Assembly (NCBI GenBank): GCA_016763115.1
Contig: JAESUL010000225.1
Coordinates: 1 to 13,266, forward strand
Length of the DNA stretch: 13,266 nucleotides
Reading direction: 5' to 3'
From: Phycisphaerales bacterium
GTDB taxonomy: Bacteria > Planctomycetota > Phycisphaerae > Phycisphaerales > UBA1924
Shown here: one piece after another, positions 1 to 6,237 of the stretch
How positions within the stretch are numbered: position 1 is the stretch's first letter
Layout: each line of letters begins with the position of its first letter
Notes under the pieces: model-generated
Seen by the model: the letters and a program-made list of their open reading frames with translations, nothing else
Databases searched by the model: none
Told to the model about the DNA's origin: nothing
Translations under genes and position numbers: made by a program

Positions 1-1332
1 CTTCACGCTCATGCGCTCTTGAACCGTACGACGAAGCTTGAGCAGACCCTTGCGGACCTCCTCAACAGCCAACTCATCGAGCGTCCGCAAACGACGATTA
101 CCGAGATGGTCGATGTCGTCAATAATCGCAACCGCACGCCCTGTTTCAGGATCAGTACGCTTGGACCGAAGATCGAGCATGTACTGCACAACCTTCAAGA
201 AATCGAACCCGAGCAAGAACAACTGGTCGGGAGCAATATCAAGATTAAACTTGCGGTTGATGCGGAAACGCCCCACCATGCCCAAACGATACCGGTTGGC
301 ATCGAAGAACTTCTCGTGGAACAACTGCTTGGCCTTCTCGACCTGAGGCGGGTTGCCCGGACGCAGACGCGAGTAAATCTTCAGCATCGCCCGATCGTAA
401 TCAGAATCCACATGCGGAACCTCGTCAAACTGCTCGAGGTTCTCTTCCGCGATCGTGTTGAGAATCAGCGTATCAGAAGGATTCTGCACCACACGAATCG
501 TCTTGAGCGCACTGGCCTTGATGGTCTCGGCGGCTTCCTCGCCCACCATGCAACCAACATGCACCAACTCTTCACCGGTCTCGGTATCAATAATCGACGC
601 CGCCGCCCAGTCCTCGGCGTGCACATCCTTGGCCTTGATCTCCGAAACCTCGTAGAACAAACCAATAATCGCATCCGTCGAAGCAACCGACTCGTCCAAA
701 CAACGAAGGAAGGTCGTCGCCGAGAGCTTGGTCGACTGGTCGATGCGCATCGCGAGCACATCCTTCTTGGTCACCTCGAGCTCGATCCACGAACCACGCT
801 CGGGGATAATCCGTGCGCTATGCAACGGCCTATCACCCTCAGAGGACACAATCGAGAAATCCACGCCGGGGCTGCGATGCAACTGCGACACGATCACCCG
901 CTCGGCGCCGTTGACGATGTACTCGCCGCCACCGATCATGATCGGGAACTCGCCGAGGTAAATCTCTTCCTCGGGAAGATCGCCGTGCGTCTCGCGTTTA
1001 AGGCGAAGACACAAACGGAACGGACGCCCGTAAGTAAGCCTCAACTCGCGACACTCGTCGGGTGTGTACCTGGGCTCTTCGAGGATGTAGTTGACATACT
1101 CAAGGTGCATGGTGTCGTCGTACGAATCGATCGGGAACACCTCGCGAAGAAGTGCCTCGAGCCCCATCTTCGGGTCCCGCTCATCGGGATTCAAGCCCGC
1201 CTGAAGGAATCGTTTGTAGGCGCGGTCTTGCACCTGCCACAAATCGGGAATTTTCGTCGTGTCGCCTCGCTTGGCAAAACTCCGAACAACGCGTTCGCGC
1301 TCCATTGGGCGCACTTTAGTCGCTGCTGCCAT
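1..1332 (-). CDS. rpoB: RNA polymerase beta subunit, N-terminal 444 residues (gene continues beyond the left edge)
   Basis: This is the beginning of the catalytic beta subunit of RNA polymerase. The frame is open from the ATG at 1332 down to base 1, so the C-terminal two thirds, including most of the active site, lie outside the window. Family hallmarks seen on translation: an N-terminal segment with PDLWQVQDRAYKRFLQ (about residues 29-44), 'EIYLGEFPIMIGGGEYIVNG' followed by AERVIVSQLHRSPGV (beta protrusion), 'RYRLGMVGRFRINRKFNLD', and 'DDIDHLGNRRLRTLDEL' close to the window edge. The chosen start MAAATKVRPMERERV is preceded by a modest GAGG Shine-Dalgarno 6 nt upstream. It is the last gene of the rplK-A-J-L cluster seen here, separated from rplL by a 419-nt spacer with a hairpin, so it may be partly uncoupled from the ribosomal genes. 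rpoC would be expected further left but cannot be seen. Identification is secure. Confidence 0.98.
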   Translation of the reverse strand, partial: MAAATKVRPMERERVVRSFAKRGDTTKIPDLWQVQDRAYKRFLQAGLNPDERDPKMGLEALLREVFPIDSYDDTMHLEYVNYILEEPRYTPDECRELRLTYGRPFRLCLRLKRETHGDLPEEEIYLGEFPIMIGGGEYIVNGAERVIVSQLHRSPGVDFSIVSSEGDRPLHSARIIPERGSWIELEVTKKDVLAMRIDQSTKLSATTFLRCLDESVASTDAIIGLFYEVSEIKAKDVHAEDWAAASIIDTETGEELVHVGCMVGEEAAETIKASALKTIRVVQNPSDTLILNTIAEENLEQFDEVPHVDSDYDRAMLKIYSRLRPGNPPQVEKAKQLFHEKFFDANRYRLGMVGRFRINRKFNLDIAPDQLFLLGFDFLKVVQYMLDLRSKRTDPETGRAVAIIDDIDHLGNRRLRTLDELAVEEVRKGLLKLRRTVQERMSVK

Positions 1333-1751
1333 CCAGTACCTCGTGACGGTCTGATCACACGCCGAGATGGATCATCTCGGGTGGATAAATGCTATGAAAT
1401 GTGGGTCTGCCCCAGTTGATACGCCGATAGGGATTCTAGACCCCTGCGCACGATAAGACCACCCGGTACCGCATTTGCTTTGTACCAGATGGCGCGTCAA
1501 CCGATCATATGGAACCGTTTAGCCAGTCCATCGATCCCCAGGCAACCACACACTTCGCTCAAATCATCCTCGCCCCAAACACCTGCCGACCATGTGCCCA
1601 AGGCGAACAATATGTAAACTTCCAACATCCGCACCAAAGATCGGCGTTCCCTGGTACCAAATCCGATGCCCCACGCTTCCGCAGGGCACCGAGTATTTCT
1701 AAACCCATCCAACAACCTTAAAACAAAGGTCGCTGAGCGGGATCTACGCAA
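1333..1751 (-). other. Long rplL-rpoB spacer / rpoB leader
   Basis: This is a 419-nt stretch without a convincing gene between the rplL stop and the rpoB start. Read on the minus strand, it begins with a weak stem (ACCTT/AAGGT, about 1718-1733) holding a T-rich loop just after rplL, which could be a partial terminator. A TATGAT hexamer at 1504-1509 resembles a -10 box but has no good -35. The clearest element is the hairpin at 1362-1380, listed separately. An open frame of about 84 codons crosses the spacer (1497-1751), but it lacks a ribosome binding site and recognisable motifs, so I do not call it. Confidence 0.6.
1362..1380 (-). promoter_or_regulatory. Perfect 8-bp stem-loop in the rpoB leader
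   Basis: CCGAGATG and CATCTCGG form a perfect 8-bp inverted repeat around a 3-nt loop, ending 29 nt upstream of the rpoB start codon. No U-run follows it on the rpoB mRNA, so it is not a standard intrinsic terminator. By analogy with the attenuator and RNase III site between rplL and rpoB in Escherichia coli, it may be a processing or attenuation element. The structure is seen; the role is inferred. Confidence 0.6.
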
Positions 1752-2156
1752 TTAGACGATTTCCATCTCGGCGCCGATTTCTTCGAACTGCTTCTTGAAA
1801 TCTTCGGCCTCTTCCTTCGACACGCCTTCCTTGATCTTGCCGCCGGATTCCTCGGCCAACGCCTTGGCTTCCTTCAGACCAAGACCGGTCACCTCGCGCA
1901 CGAGCTTGATCACTCTGATCTTCTCCATGCCTGGCTTTTTGATGAGCACATTGAACGCGGTCTGCTCTTCAGCAGCATCGCCGCCACCATCAGCAGGACC
2001 AGCCATCATGACTGCGCCGCCGGCTGCAGCCTCGATGCCGTAGGTATCCTTCATGTAATCGCCAAGATCAACAGCTTCCTTGAGGGTAAGCCCGGAGAGC
2101 TCGTCGCCGAGTTTGGTGATCTTTGCGTCAAATGTCTTTGTTGCTTCGTCGGACAT
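1752..2156 (-). CDS. rplL: 50S ribosomal protein L7/L12
   Basis: L7/L12 forms the mobile stalk of the large ribosomal subunit, present in several copies bound to L10, and recruits translation GTPases. The 134-residue product has the N-terminal dimerisation helices (MSDEATKTFDAKITKLGDEL to about residue 40), an Ala/Gly-rich hinge (GGAVMMAGPADGGGDAAEEQ) and the conserved C-terminal domain with 'KIRVIKLVREVTGLGLKEAK' and 'KEGVSKEEAEDFKKQFEEIG'. It is slightly longer than the usual 120-130 residues because of a few extra N-terminal residues. The start at 2156 was chosen over an upstream in-frame ATG at 2210 because AAGGAG lies 8 nt before it and the upstream extension is not family-like. The preceding 176-nt spacer with hairpins probably serves to raise L7/L12 relative to L10. 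Confidence 0.97.
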   Translation of the reverse strand: MSDEATKTFDAKITKLGDELSGLTLKEAVDLGDYMKDTYGIEAAAGGAVMMAGPADGGGDAAEEQTAFNVLIKKPGMEKIRVIKLVREVTGLGLKEAKALAEESGGKIKEGVSKEEAEDFKKQFEEIGAEMEIV

Positions 2157-2332
2157 GGTCCAACTCCTTCGTTTCATTACGCACAACTTTTCGTGTGCAG
2201 ACTCGTTCATCCAAGAGGGGCCGAACCGTTCGACGCTTTAACCCTTCCCGATCGCTCGAGTACAGGGCCAGTCAGATGACAACGGGTTGTCTCTACAAAC
2301 CGGAACCCAGCAACGCCGGGCTCCGGATTCTC
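2157..2332 (-). promoter_or_regulatory. rplJ-rplL intercistronic region with stem-loops
   Basis: Three dyads lie between rplJ and rplL, read on the minus strand. At 2300-2326 there is a 9-bp stem (CCGGAGCCC with GGGTTCCGG, one G-U pair) and a 9-nt loop, starting only 6 nt after the rplJ stop. At 2278-2291, GACAAC and GTTGTC form a 6-bp stem with a 2-nt loop. At 2181-2198, GCACA/TGTGC flank the rplL ribosome binding site region. None has a U-tract, so full termination is unlikely. RNA processing, mRNA end protection or translational control between L10 and L7/L12 is the likely role. I see no convincing promoter here. Confidence 0.55.
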
Positions 2333-2875
2333 TCAAATCTTCGCGATTGCTTCGCCGCTCTCGAGCTTCTCTTCCAGAGCCTTGACGATGCCCGCAAGAC
2401 CGGAACCCGGCCCCGTGATCGCACCAACAAGCTTCTGTCCAGGGCCCAAGATCAACGCCACATCCTTAGCAATCGCCTCGTCGCGCGTTGGGTACTTGCT
2501 CAGTTCACGAACACCATTTTCACCGGTGAACAGCATCCCATCAAGAATCGCGCCCTTGAGCTCGATATCAGGGAACTTCTTCACCAACGCGACCACCTCA
2601 CGGGCGACCACAACAACAGATTCGCCGCCATACGCAACCGCGCTGGCGCCCTGCAAGACCTCGGAAAGCCCGGCCAACCCGGAGTTGCCAAACGCCTGCC
2701 CAAAGAGACGATTACGCACAACCGTGACGCTGATCTCTTTCTTGGCAAGACCCTTGCGGATCGCATTTGTATCATTCGCGTCGATACCACGAAGCCCGAT
2801 CACAAGCGCGTCCTCGGTATCACCGAGCCGGTCCTTGAAATCGCGGATCATCATTTCTTTGACGGGTTTACTCAT
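2333..2875 (-). CDS. rplJ: 50S ribosomal protein L10
   Basis: L10 anchors the L7/L12 stalk dimers to 23S rRNA. The 180-residue product shows the family layout: an N-terminal RNA-binding domain with 'MSKPVKEMMIRDFKDRLGDTEDALVIGLRGIDANDTNAIRKGLAK' and 'ISVTVVRNRLFGQAF', the middle 'VLQGASAVAYGGES' segment, 'KGAILDGMLF', and a C-terminal helix (GLAGIVKALEEKLESGEAI) that binds L7/L12. Its length is typical. The start at 2875 has a very strong AAGGAGG Shine-Dalgarno; the longer open frame to 2926 overlaps rplA and is rejected. Only 13 nt separate it from the rplA stop, so the two are certainly co-transcribed. In other bacteria L10-L7/L12 represses its own mRNA; no clear binding structure could be picked out here. 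Confidence 0.97.
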   Translation of the reverse strand: MSKPVKEMMIRDFKDRLGDTEDALVIGLRGIDANDTNAIRKGLAKKEISVTVVRNRLFGQAFGNSGLAGLSEVLQGASAVAYGGESVVVVAREVVALVKKFPDIELKGAILDGMLFTGENGVRELSKYPTRDEAIAKDVALILGPGQKLVGAITGPGSGLAGIVKALEEKLESGEAIAKI

Positions 2876-2888
2876 CTGATGACCCTCC

Positions 2889-3581
2889 TTATTCTGCTTC
2901 TGCAGCAGTAAACGCGATCTGGACACCAGGTGTCATGGTCCCGCTCACGGTGATTCGTTTGACATACTCGCCCTTGACCGCCGACGGCCGGGCCTTCACA
3001 ATCGTGTCCAAGAAGAAGTTGAAGTTCTCCAAGAGGTCGCCCTCCGAAAAACTCATCTTCCCGATCACACCATGCACATTGCCGCCCTTATCCGCACGGT
3101 ACTCGACCTTGCCCGCAGCAAACTCGCCCACAGCATTGGCAACCTTGGGGGTCACCGTGCCGTTCTTCGGCGAGGGCATCAGCCCCTTAGGACCAAGCAC
3201 ACGACCGAGGCTCGATATCTCGCGCATCATCTCAGGAGATGCGATCGCGACATCAAAGTCGAACCATCCACGCGTAATCTCGTCGGCCAGATCCTTGCCG
3301 CCCGCTTTGATCGCACCCGCGTCGAGCGCGGCCTGCACATGCTCGGGCTTGCAGAACGCAATCACATTCTTGGACTTGCCGATACCCTTAGGCAACGACA
3401 CCGCACCACGGACCATCTGGTCGGCGTGCTTGACATCCACGCCCAGGTGCATGCACACCTCCACGGTCTGGTCGAACTTGCCGGTCTTAAACTTCTTGAG
3501 TGTAGAGATCGCCTCGTTCGCTTCGACCGCTTCAGCCGGAACAAGCTTGATGTTCTCTTTCTGTGTCTTTGTCATTGCCAT
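2889..3581 (-). CDS. rplA: 50S ribosomal protein L1
   Basis: L1 forms the L1 stalk of the large subunit, which moves deacylated tRNA out of the E site, and in many bacteria also represses its own operon by binding mRNA. The 230-residue product is of normal length and carries 'KFDQTVEVCMHLGVD', 'DQMVRGAVSLPKGIGKS', the family signature 'LGRVLGPKGLMPSPKNGTVT', 'KVEYRADKGGNVHGVIGKMSF' and 'YVKRITVSGTMTPGVQI'. The start MAMTKTQ at 3581 is preferred to the ATG at 3575 because a GGAGG motif inside the end of rplK sits 7 nt upstream. The gap to the rplK stop is 2 nt, implying translational coupling. Confidence 0.98.
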   Translation of the reverse strand: MAMTKTQKENIKLVPAEAVEANEAISTLKKFKTGKFDQTVEVCMHLGVDVKHADQMVRGAVSLPKGIGKSKNVIAFCKPEHVQAALDAGAIKAGGKDLADEITRGWFDFDVAIASPEMMREISSLGRVLGPKGLMPSPKNGTVTPKVANAVGEFAAGKVEYRADKGGNVHGVIGKMSFSEGDLLENFNFFLDTIVKARPSAVKGEYVKRITVSGTMTPGVQIAFTAAEAE

Positions 3582-3583
3582 GA

Positions 3584-4012
3584 TTAGCCCTCCACCACTA
3601 CGCCCATGGAGCGGGCTGTGCCGGCGATGATCCGAGCGGCTGCATCAATGCAACTCGCGTTCAGGTCCTCGCCCTTCTCTTCAGCAATCTTCTTGCACTG
3701 CTCGATCGTGATCTTCCCGACCTTGTTGATATGAGGTTCGCCAGAACCTTTCTCAATACCCGCAGCCTCTTTGATCAACACACTCGCAGGCGACGACTTG
3801 ACCTCAAACTCGAAGGTCCGATCGTTGTACACCGTGACGATGACACCAACAACCTTGCCGTTGAGCGCGCCGGTCGCCGCGTTGAACTGCTGAATAAACT
3901 GCCCAGGGTTCACACCCTTGGCACCAAGCACGGGTCCCAGAGGTGGCGCAGGCGTTGCCTTGCCACCGGGAGCCATAATCTTAAACTTTTCAGTTATTTC
4001 TTTTTTGGCCAT
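3584..4012 (-). CDS. rplK: 50S ribosomal protein L11
   Basis: L11 is part of the GTPase-associated centre at the base of the L7/L12 stalk. The 142-residue product is standard in length and sequence: an N-terminal domain with the Pro-rich 'GGKATPAPPLGPVLGAKGVN' and 'FIQQFNAAT', then 'ASVLIKEAAGIEKGSGEP', and the rRNA-binding C-terminal domain with 'DLNASCIDAAARIIAGTARS' near the end. The start at 4012 is supported by overlapping GGAGGT and GGAG Shine-Dalgarno motifs within 15 nt upstream; the short in-frame extension to 4030 would include that site and is rejected. It is the first gene of the cluster in this window; secE and nusG, commonly upstream of it, are absent. Confidence 0.98.
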   Translation of the reverse strand: MAKKEITEKFKIMAPGGKATPAPPLGPVLGAKGVNPGQFIQQFNAATGALNGKVVGVIVTVYNDRTFEFEVKSSPASVLIKEAAGIEKGSGEPHINKVGKITIEQCKKIAEEKGEDLNASCIDAAARIIAGTARSMGVVVEG

Positions 4013-4020
4013 CTGATCTC

Positions 4021-4074
4021 CACCTCCCACCCACAGGGAACTCTGTCTCGGCCTTTGGGACAGCCAGCGGGTGG
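4021..4074 (-). promoter_or_regulatory. Possible structured rplK leader that can pair near the Shine-Dalgarno
   Basis: On the minus strand CCACCC (4069-4074) can pair with GGGTGG (4027-4032), enclosing a second stem CTGTC/GACAG (4043-4047 with 4059-4063). The distal arm runs into the GGAGG ribosome binding region of rplK. Such a nested stem could control access to the rplK start, and L1 is the classical repressor of rplK-rplA in Escherichia coli. The pairings are visible; a regulatory function is a guess. Confidence 0.35.
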
Positions 4075-4126
4075 TAAATACGGTTCACATGAAACACCCA
4101 CGGCGCATACCGTGAGCAGGGCCCAG

Positions 4127-4155
4127 ACTCTAGCCCGAGCCCACCCCAGATTCAA
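4127..4155 (-). promoter_or_regulatory. Candidate sigma-70-type promoter of the rplKAJL-rpoB cluster
   Basis: TTGAAT (4150-4155) and TAGAGT (4127-4132) are spaced by exactly 17 nt on the minus strand, each matching 4 of 6 consensus positions. Transcription would start near 4120 and leave a leader of roughly 108 nt before rplK. This is the best pair I found in the 270-nt spacer 4013-4282, but planctomycete promoters are poorly defined and the match is only moderate. Confidence 0.35.
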
Positions 4156-4282
4156 GTTTCTGCACGCAATTCCTGACAACAACAGGAGATGGACCAAAGC
4201 CCATCTCCGCTGCACCCCTCATTTCATCCACCCAGACTCCGCATCGCCATCCATGCCCCCAAATGAAACCACCCGCACCGAT

Positions 4283-6142
4283 TCAATACCGGTGCAACTG
4301 GTCCCGCATGGCATTGATGATCTCCACCGAAAGCCCGTGATCCTCGGCCCGATCAATCATCTTCATCGCCACCGCATCGCGTTCCTGGGCCTGCATCAGG
4401 GCCGCAACCCCGAGCCAAGCACCCGCAGAGCTGTTTTTGTGCCCCCAACGCACCAGATCCACCACCGAATCACGCAAGACCGACTCAGACTCCTCAAACA
4501 GCACCATCTCCAACGGAGCCGCTGCCAAATCCGGATCGCTCGAATACGCGTAGTGAATCAACGCAATGCCGTCTATGTACTTATGCCCCATTACCTTAGC
4601 AATCCCGAGCTCACGCACCGCGAACCAGTCGTCGGGGTACTCATCGAGGTACGCCGTGTAGGCATCAATCGCGTCATCGAGGGCCCCGACACTCATCATG
4701 AGCCGGGCAACCTCGATCGGACTCATCTCATAGGTCCCCGCTTCGGGCTCGACTGCAACTTCTTCGCCCTCAGGCTCAGAAACGAACTCCTGATCCGGAC
4801 CATACACCGCCCCGCGGTACCGGTACGGCGCGAAGTACCCGTATCCGCCGCGGAACCCGCTGGAGAACGAATACGAGTAGTTGAACCGGAGTCCGCCGGG
4901 GGTGTACCCATATCCGCCGCCGTTGTACCCACCGCCGTAGTACCACACCGTGTAGTACGAGTTGGTGAACGCATAGTCGAAGTATCCATCGCCGTTGTAA
5001 TCATGGATCACCAGGTACCAACTGTTGGTGCAGTAGTAGCACCCGCTGTGATGCCCGTGGGTTGAATACCCGTGATTGTGATGGTTCCCGTGCTCATCGT
5101 CGTACCCGTCGTCATAACCCTCGTCGTATCCATCGTCGAATCCGTCGTCGTACCCATCCTCAAACCCGTCATCAAAGTCCCCGGCATCGTCACCGAGTCC
5201 GTCGCTACCGCCCGTGTCTCCACCTCCGACAACACCGGTACCGCTCAATCCCGTCGATGTCTTGCTCCCACCTGCCCGCTTGATCGGGATCGCGTTCTCG
5301 GGTGCAAAGCTCACAGGCACCTCGCCCACCGTCACCACGCTCTTGCCCGCACCAGGATTCCCAGGGCCCACCGATATGGTGGGCTTGTTGTTCATCGCGA
5401 TGCGCCGTGAAGCGTCTTTCAGCGTCGAAAGCCGACGAACACCCTTCTTTTTCCCTGATTCGACGAACCTCCGCCCGCCTGCCGTCTCGCGAGCCTTCAG
5501 GGTCCGCGATGTATCTGATGCACCCGCGTTGGGCGTTCTGTTCGCCGGCGACACCGAATCCACCGGCACCTCACGCCACACCGGACGCTTCACGGTGTTC
5601 ACCGACTTGCTCGTCTGCCGGGGCCGCGTGCTCGTCGGTTTCGCGGCCGGTCTGGTAGCCGGCTTCACCGCCGGGCGGGTTGTTGGCCTGGTCGTTGGCC
5701 GCGTGCTCGTCGGACGCGTTGGGGTCACTCTTCGGGTCGGGCTCGTTGGACGAGCCGCAGGCTTGGGAGCCGTACGCTTCGGCGCTGCCCGTTTAGGCGC
5801 AACACGCTTAGGTGCTGCCCGCTTCGGCGCTGCCCGTTTAGGCGCAACACGCTTATGCGCTGCCCGTTTGGGTGCTGCCCGCTTGGGTGTTGCCCGTCGC
5901 GTTGGCTTTGGTGCCGCCTTGCGGGTCGGCTGTTGGGTGGGCTGGGCGCTGCGCTGCTTGGCGGGACGCGCAGATTTCTTCTCCGGTGCTTCACCACCCG
6001 ACGCCGATCCCACCACAATCGCTGCGCATGAAACAAACACACACACCCCCCGCATCATCCCAACGCGGATACCCCCGCGAACACCCCCGCTCGAACGAGT
6101 AATCTGCTGGGCGACGATCTGCAATGGTGTTGTGTTCCGCAT
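4283..6142 (-). CDS. Exported low-complexity protein with basic, acidic, His/Cys and Tyr/Gly tracts and a TPR-like C-terminus; function unknown
   Basis: I do not recognise this 619-residue protein. From the N-terminus: a signal-peptide-like hydrophobic stretch (about 32-47, GVCVFVSCAAIVVGSA, likely cut after GSA); a Lys/Arg/Ala/Pro/Thr tract (about 55-180) with nine pentapeptides of type APKRA at 85-129; a basic linker to about 240; six [DE][DE]G[FY] tetrapeptides at 324-347; a His-rich stretch with CYYC (351-371); an EF-hand-like DYNGDGYFD (381-389); a Tyr/Gly-rich part to about 444; and a helical, TPR-like C-terminus (about 473-619) containing 'GALDDAIDAYTAYLDEYPDDWFAVRELG'. The start at 6142 is chosen for its AGGAG motif 7 nt upstream; ATGs at residues 29 and 30 would also keep the signal. 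A surface or extracytoplasmic role, perhaps metal- or polyanion-binding, is inference. The long antisense frames are codon-bias shadows of this gene. Confidence 0.85.
   Translation of the reverse strand: MRNTTPLQIVAQQITRSSGGVRGGIRVGMMRGVCVFVSCAAIVVGSASGGEAPEKKSARPAKQRSAQPTQQPTRKAAPKPTRRATPKRAAPKRAAHKRVAPKRAAPKRAAPKRVAPKRAAPKRTAPKPAARPTSPTRRVTPTRPTSTRPTTRPTTRPAVKPATRPAAKPTSTRPRQTSKSVNTVKRPVWREVPVDSVSPANRTPNAGASDTSRTLKARETAGGRRFVESGKKKGVRRLSTLKDASRRIAMNNKPTISVGPGNPGAGKSVVTVGEVPVSFAPENAIPIKRAGGSKTSTGLSGTGVVGGGDTGGSDGLGDDAGDFDDGFEDGYDDGFDDGYDEGYDDGYDDEHGNHHNHGYSTHGHHSGCYYCTNSWYLVIHDYNGDGYFDYAFTNSYYTVWYYGGGYNGGGYGYTPGGLRFNYSYSFSSGFRGGYGYFAPYRYRGAVYGPDQEFVSEPEGEEVAVEPEAGTYEMSPIEVARLMMSVGALDDAIDAYTAYLDEYPDDWFAVRELGIAKVMGHKYIDGIALIHYAYSSDPDLAAAPLEMVLFEESESVLRDSVVDLVRWGHKNSSAGAWLGVAALMQAQERDAVAMKMIDRAEDHGLSVEIINAMRDQLHRY
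5102..5173 (-). repeat. Tandem 12-bp coding repeat for [DE][DE]G[FY]
   Basis: Six consecutive tetrapeptides, DDGF EDGY DDGF DDGY DEGY DDGY (residues 324-347 of the repeat protein), are encoded by diverged 12-bp units. They make a strongly acidic, aromatic-spaced segment next to the His/Cys cluster. Confidence 0.85.
5756..5890 (-). repeat. Tandem 15-bp coding repeat for [AT]-P-K-R-[AVT] with a 45-bp higher-order unit
   Basis: Nine 15-bp units encode the pentapeptides at residues 85-129 (one has His for Pro, AHKRV; the last has lost the Arg, APKPA). On the plus strand the units begin CGCTT or CGTTT. A three-unit block (CGCTTCGGCGCTGCC, CGTTTAGGCGCAACA, then CGCTTA...) recurs about 45 bp later almost unchanged, showing recent duplication of a 45-bp block and not only slow divergence of single units. 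Confidence 0.9.
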
Positions 6143-6237
6143 TTCAATGCTCCTATTCTTGATGATATCCGTCGATGACCCCGACCCGGTTGCACCCGAA
6201 TCGAGCATCGTTCCAAGAGCCCGGCTATGCTGCAACG

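Noticed and set aside
19..1419. 466-codon plus-strand open frame
   Set aside because: It is antisense to rpoB, has no recognisable domains and reflects codon bias of the true gene.
1497..1751. 84-codon minus-strand frame directly after rplL, including a hydrophobic MLEVYILFALGTW stretch
   Set aside because: No ribosome binding site before the TTG or the internal ATG and no family resemblance; treated as spacer.
4100..4200. Possible tRNA or small RNA in the spacer upstream of rplK
   Set aside because: No acceptor/T-arm pattern (no GTTCRANNC-type loop with flanking stem) could be found.
3731..5065. 444-codon plus-strand open frame
   Set aside because: It runs antisense across rplK, the spacer and the repeat-protein gene; no binding site and no motifs.
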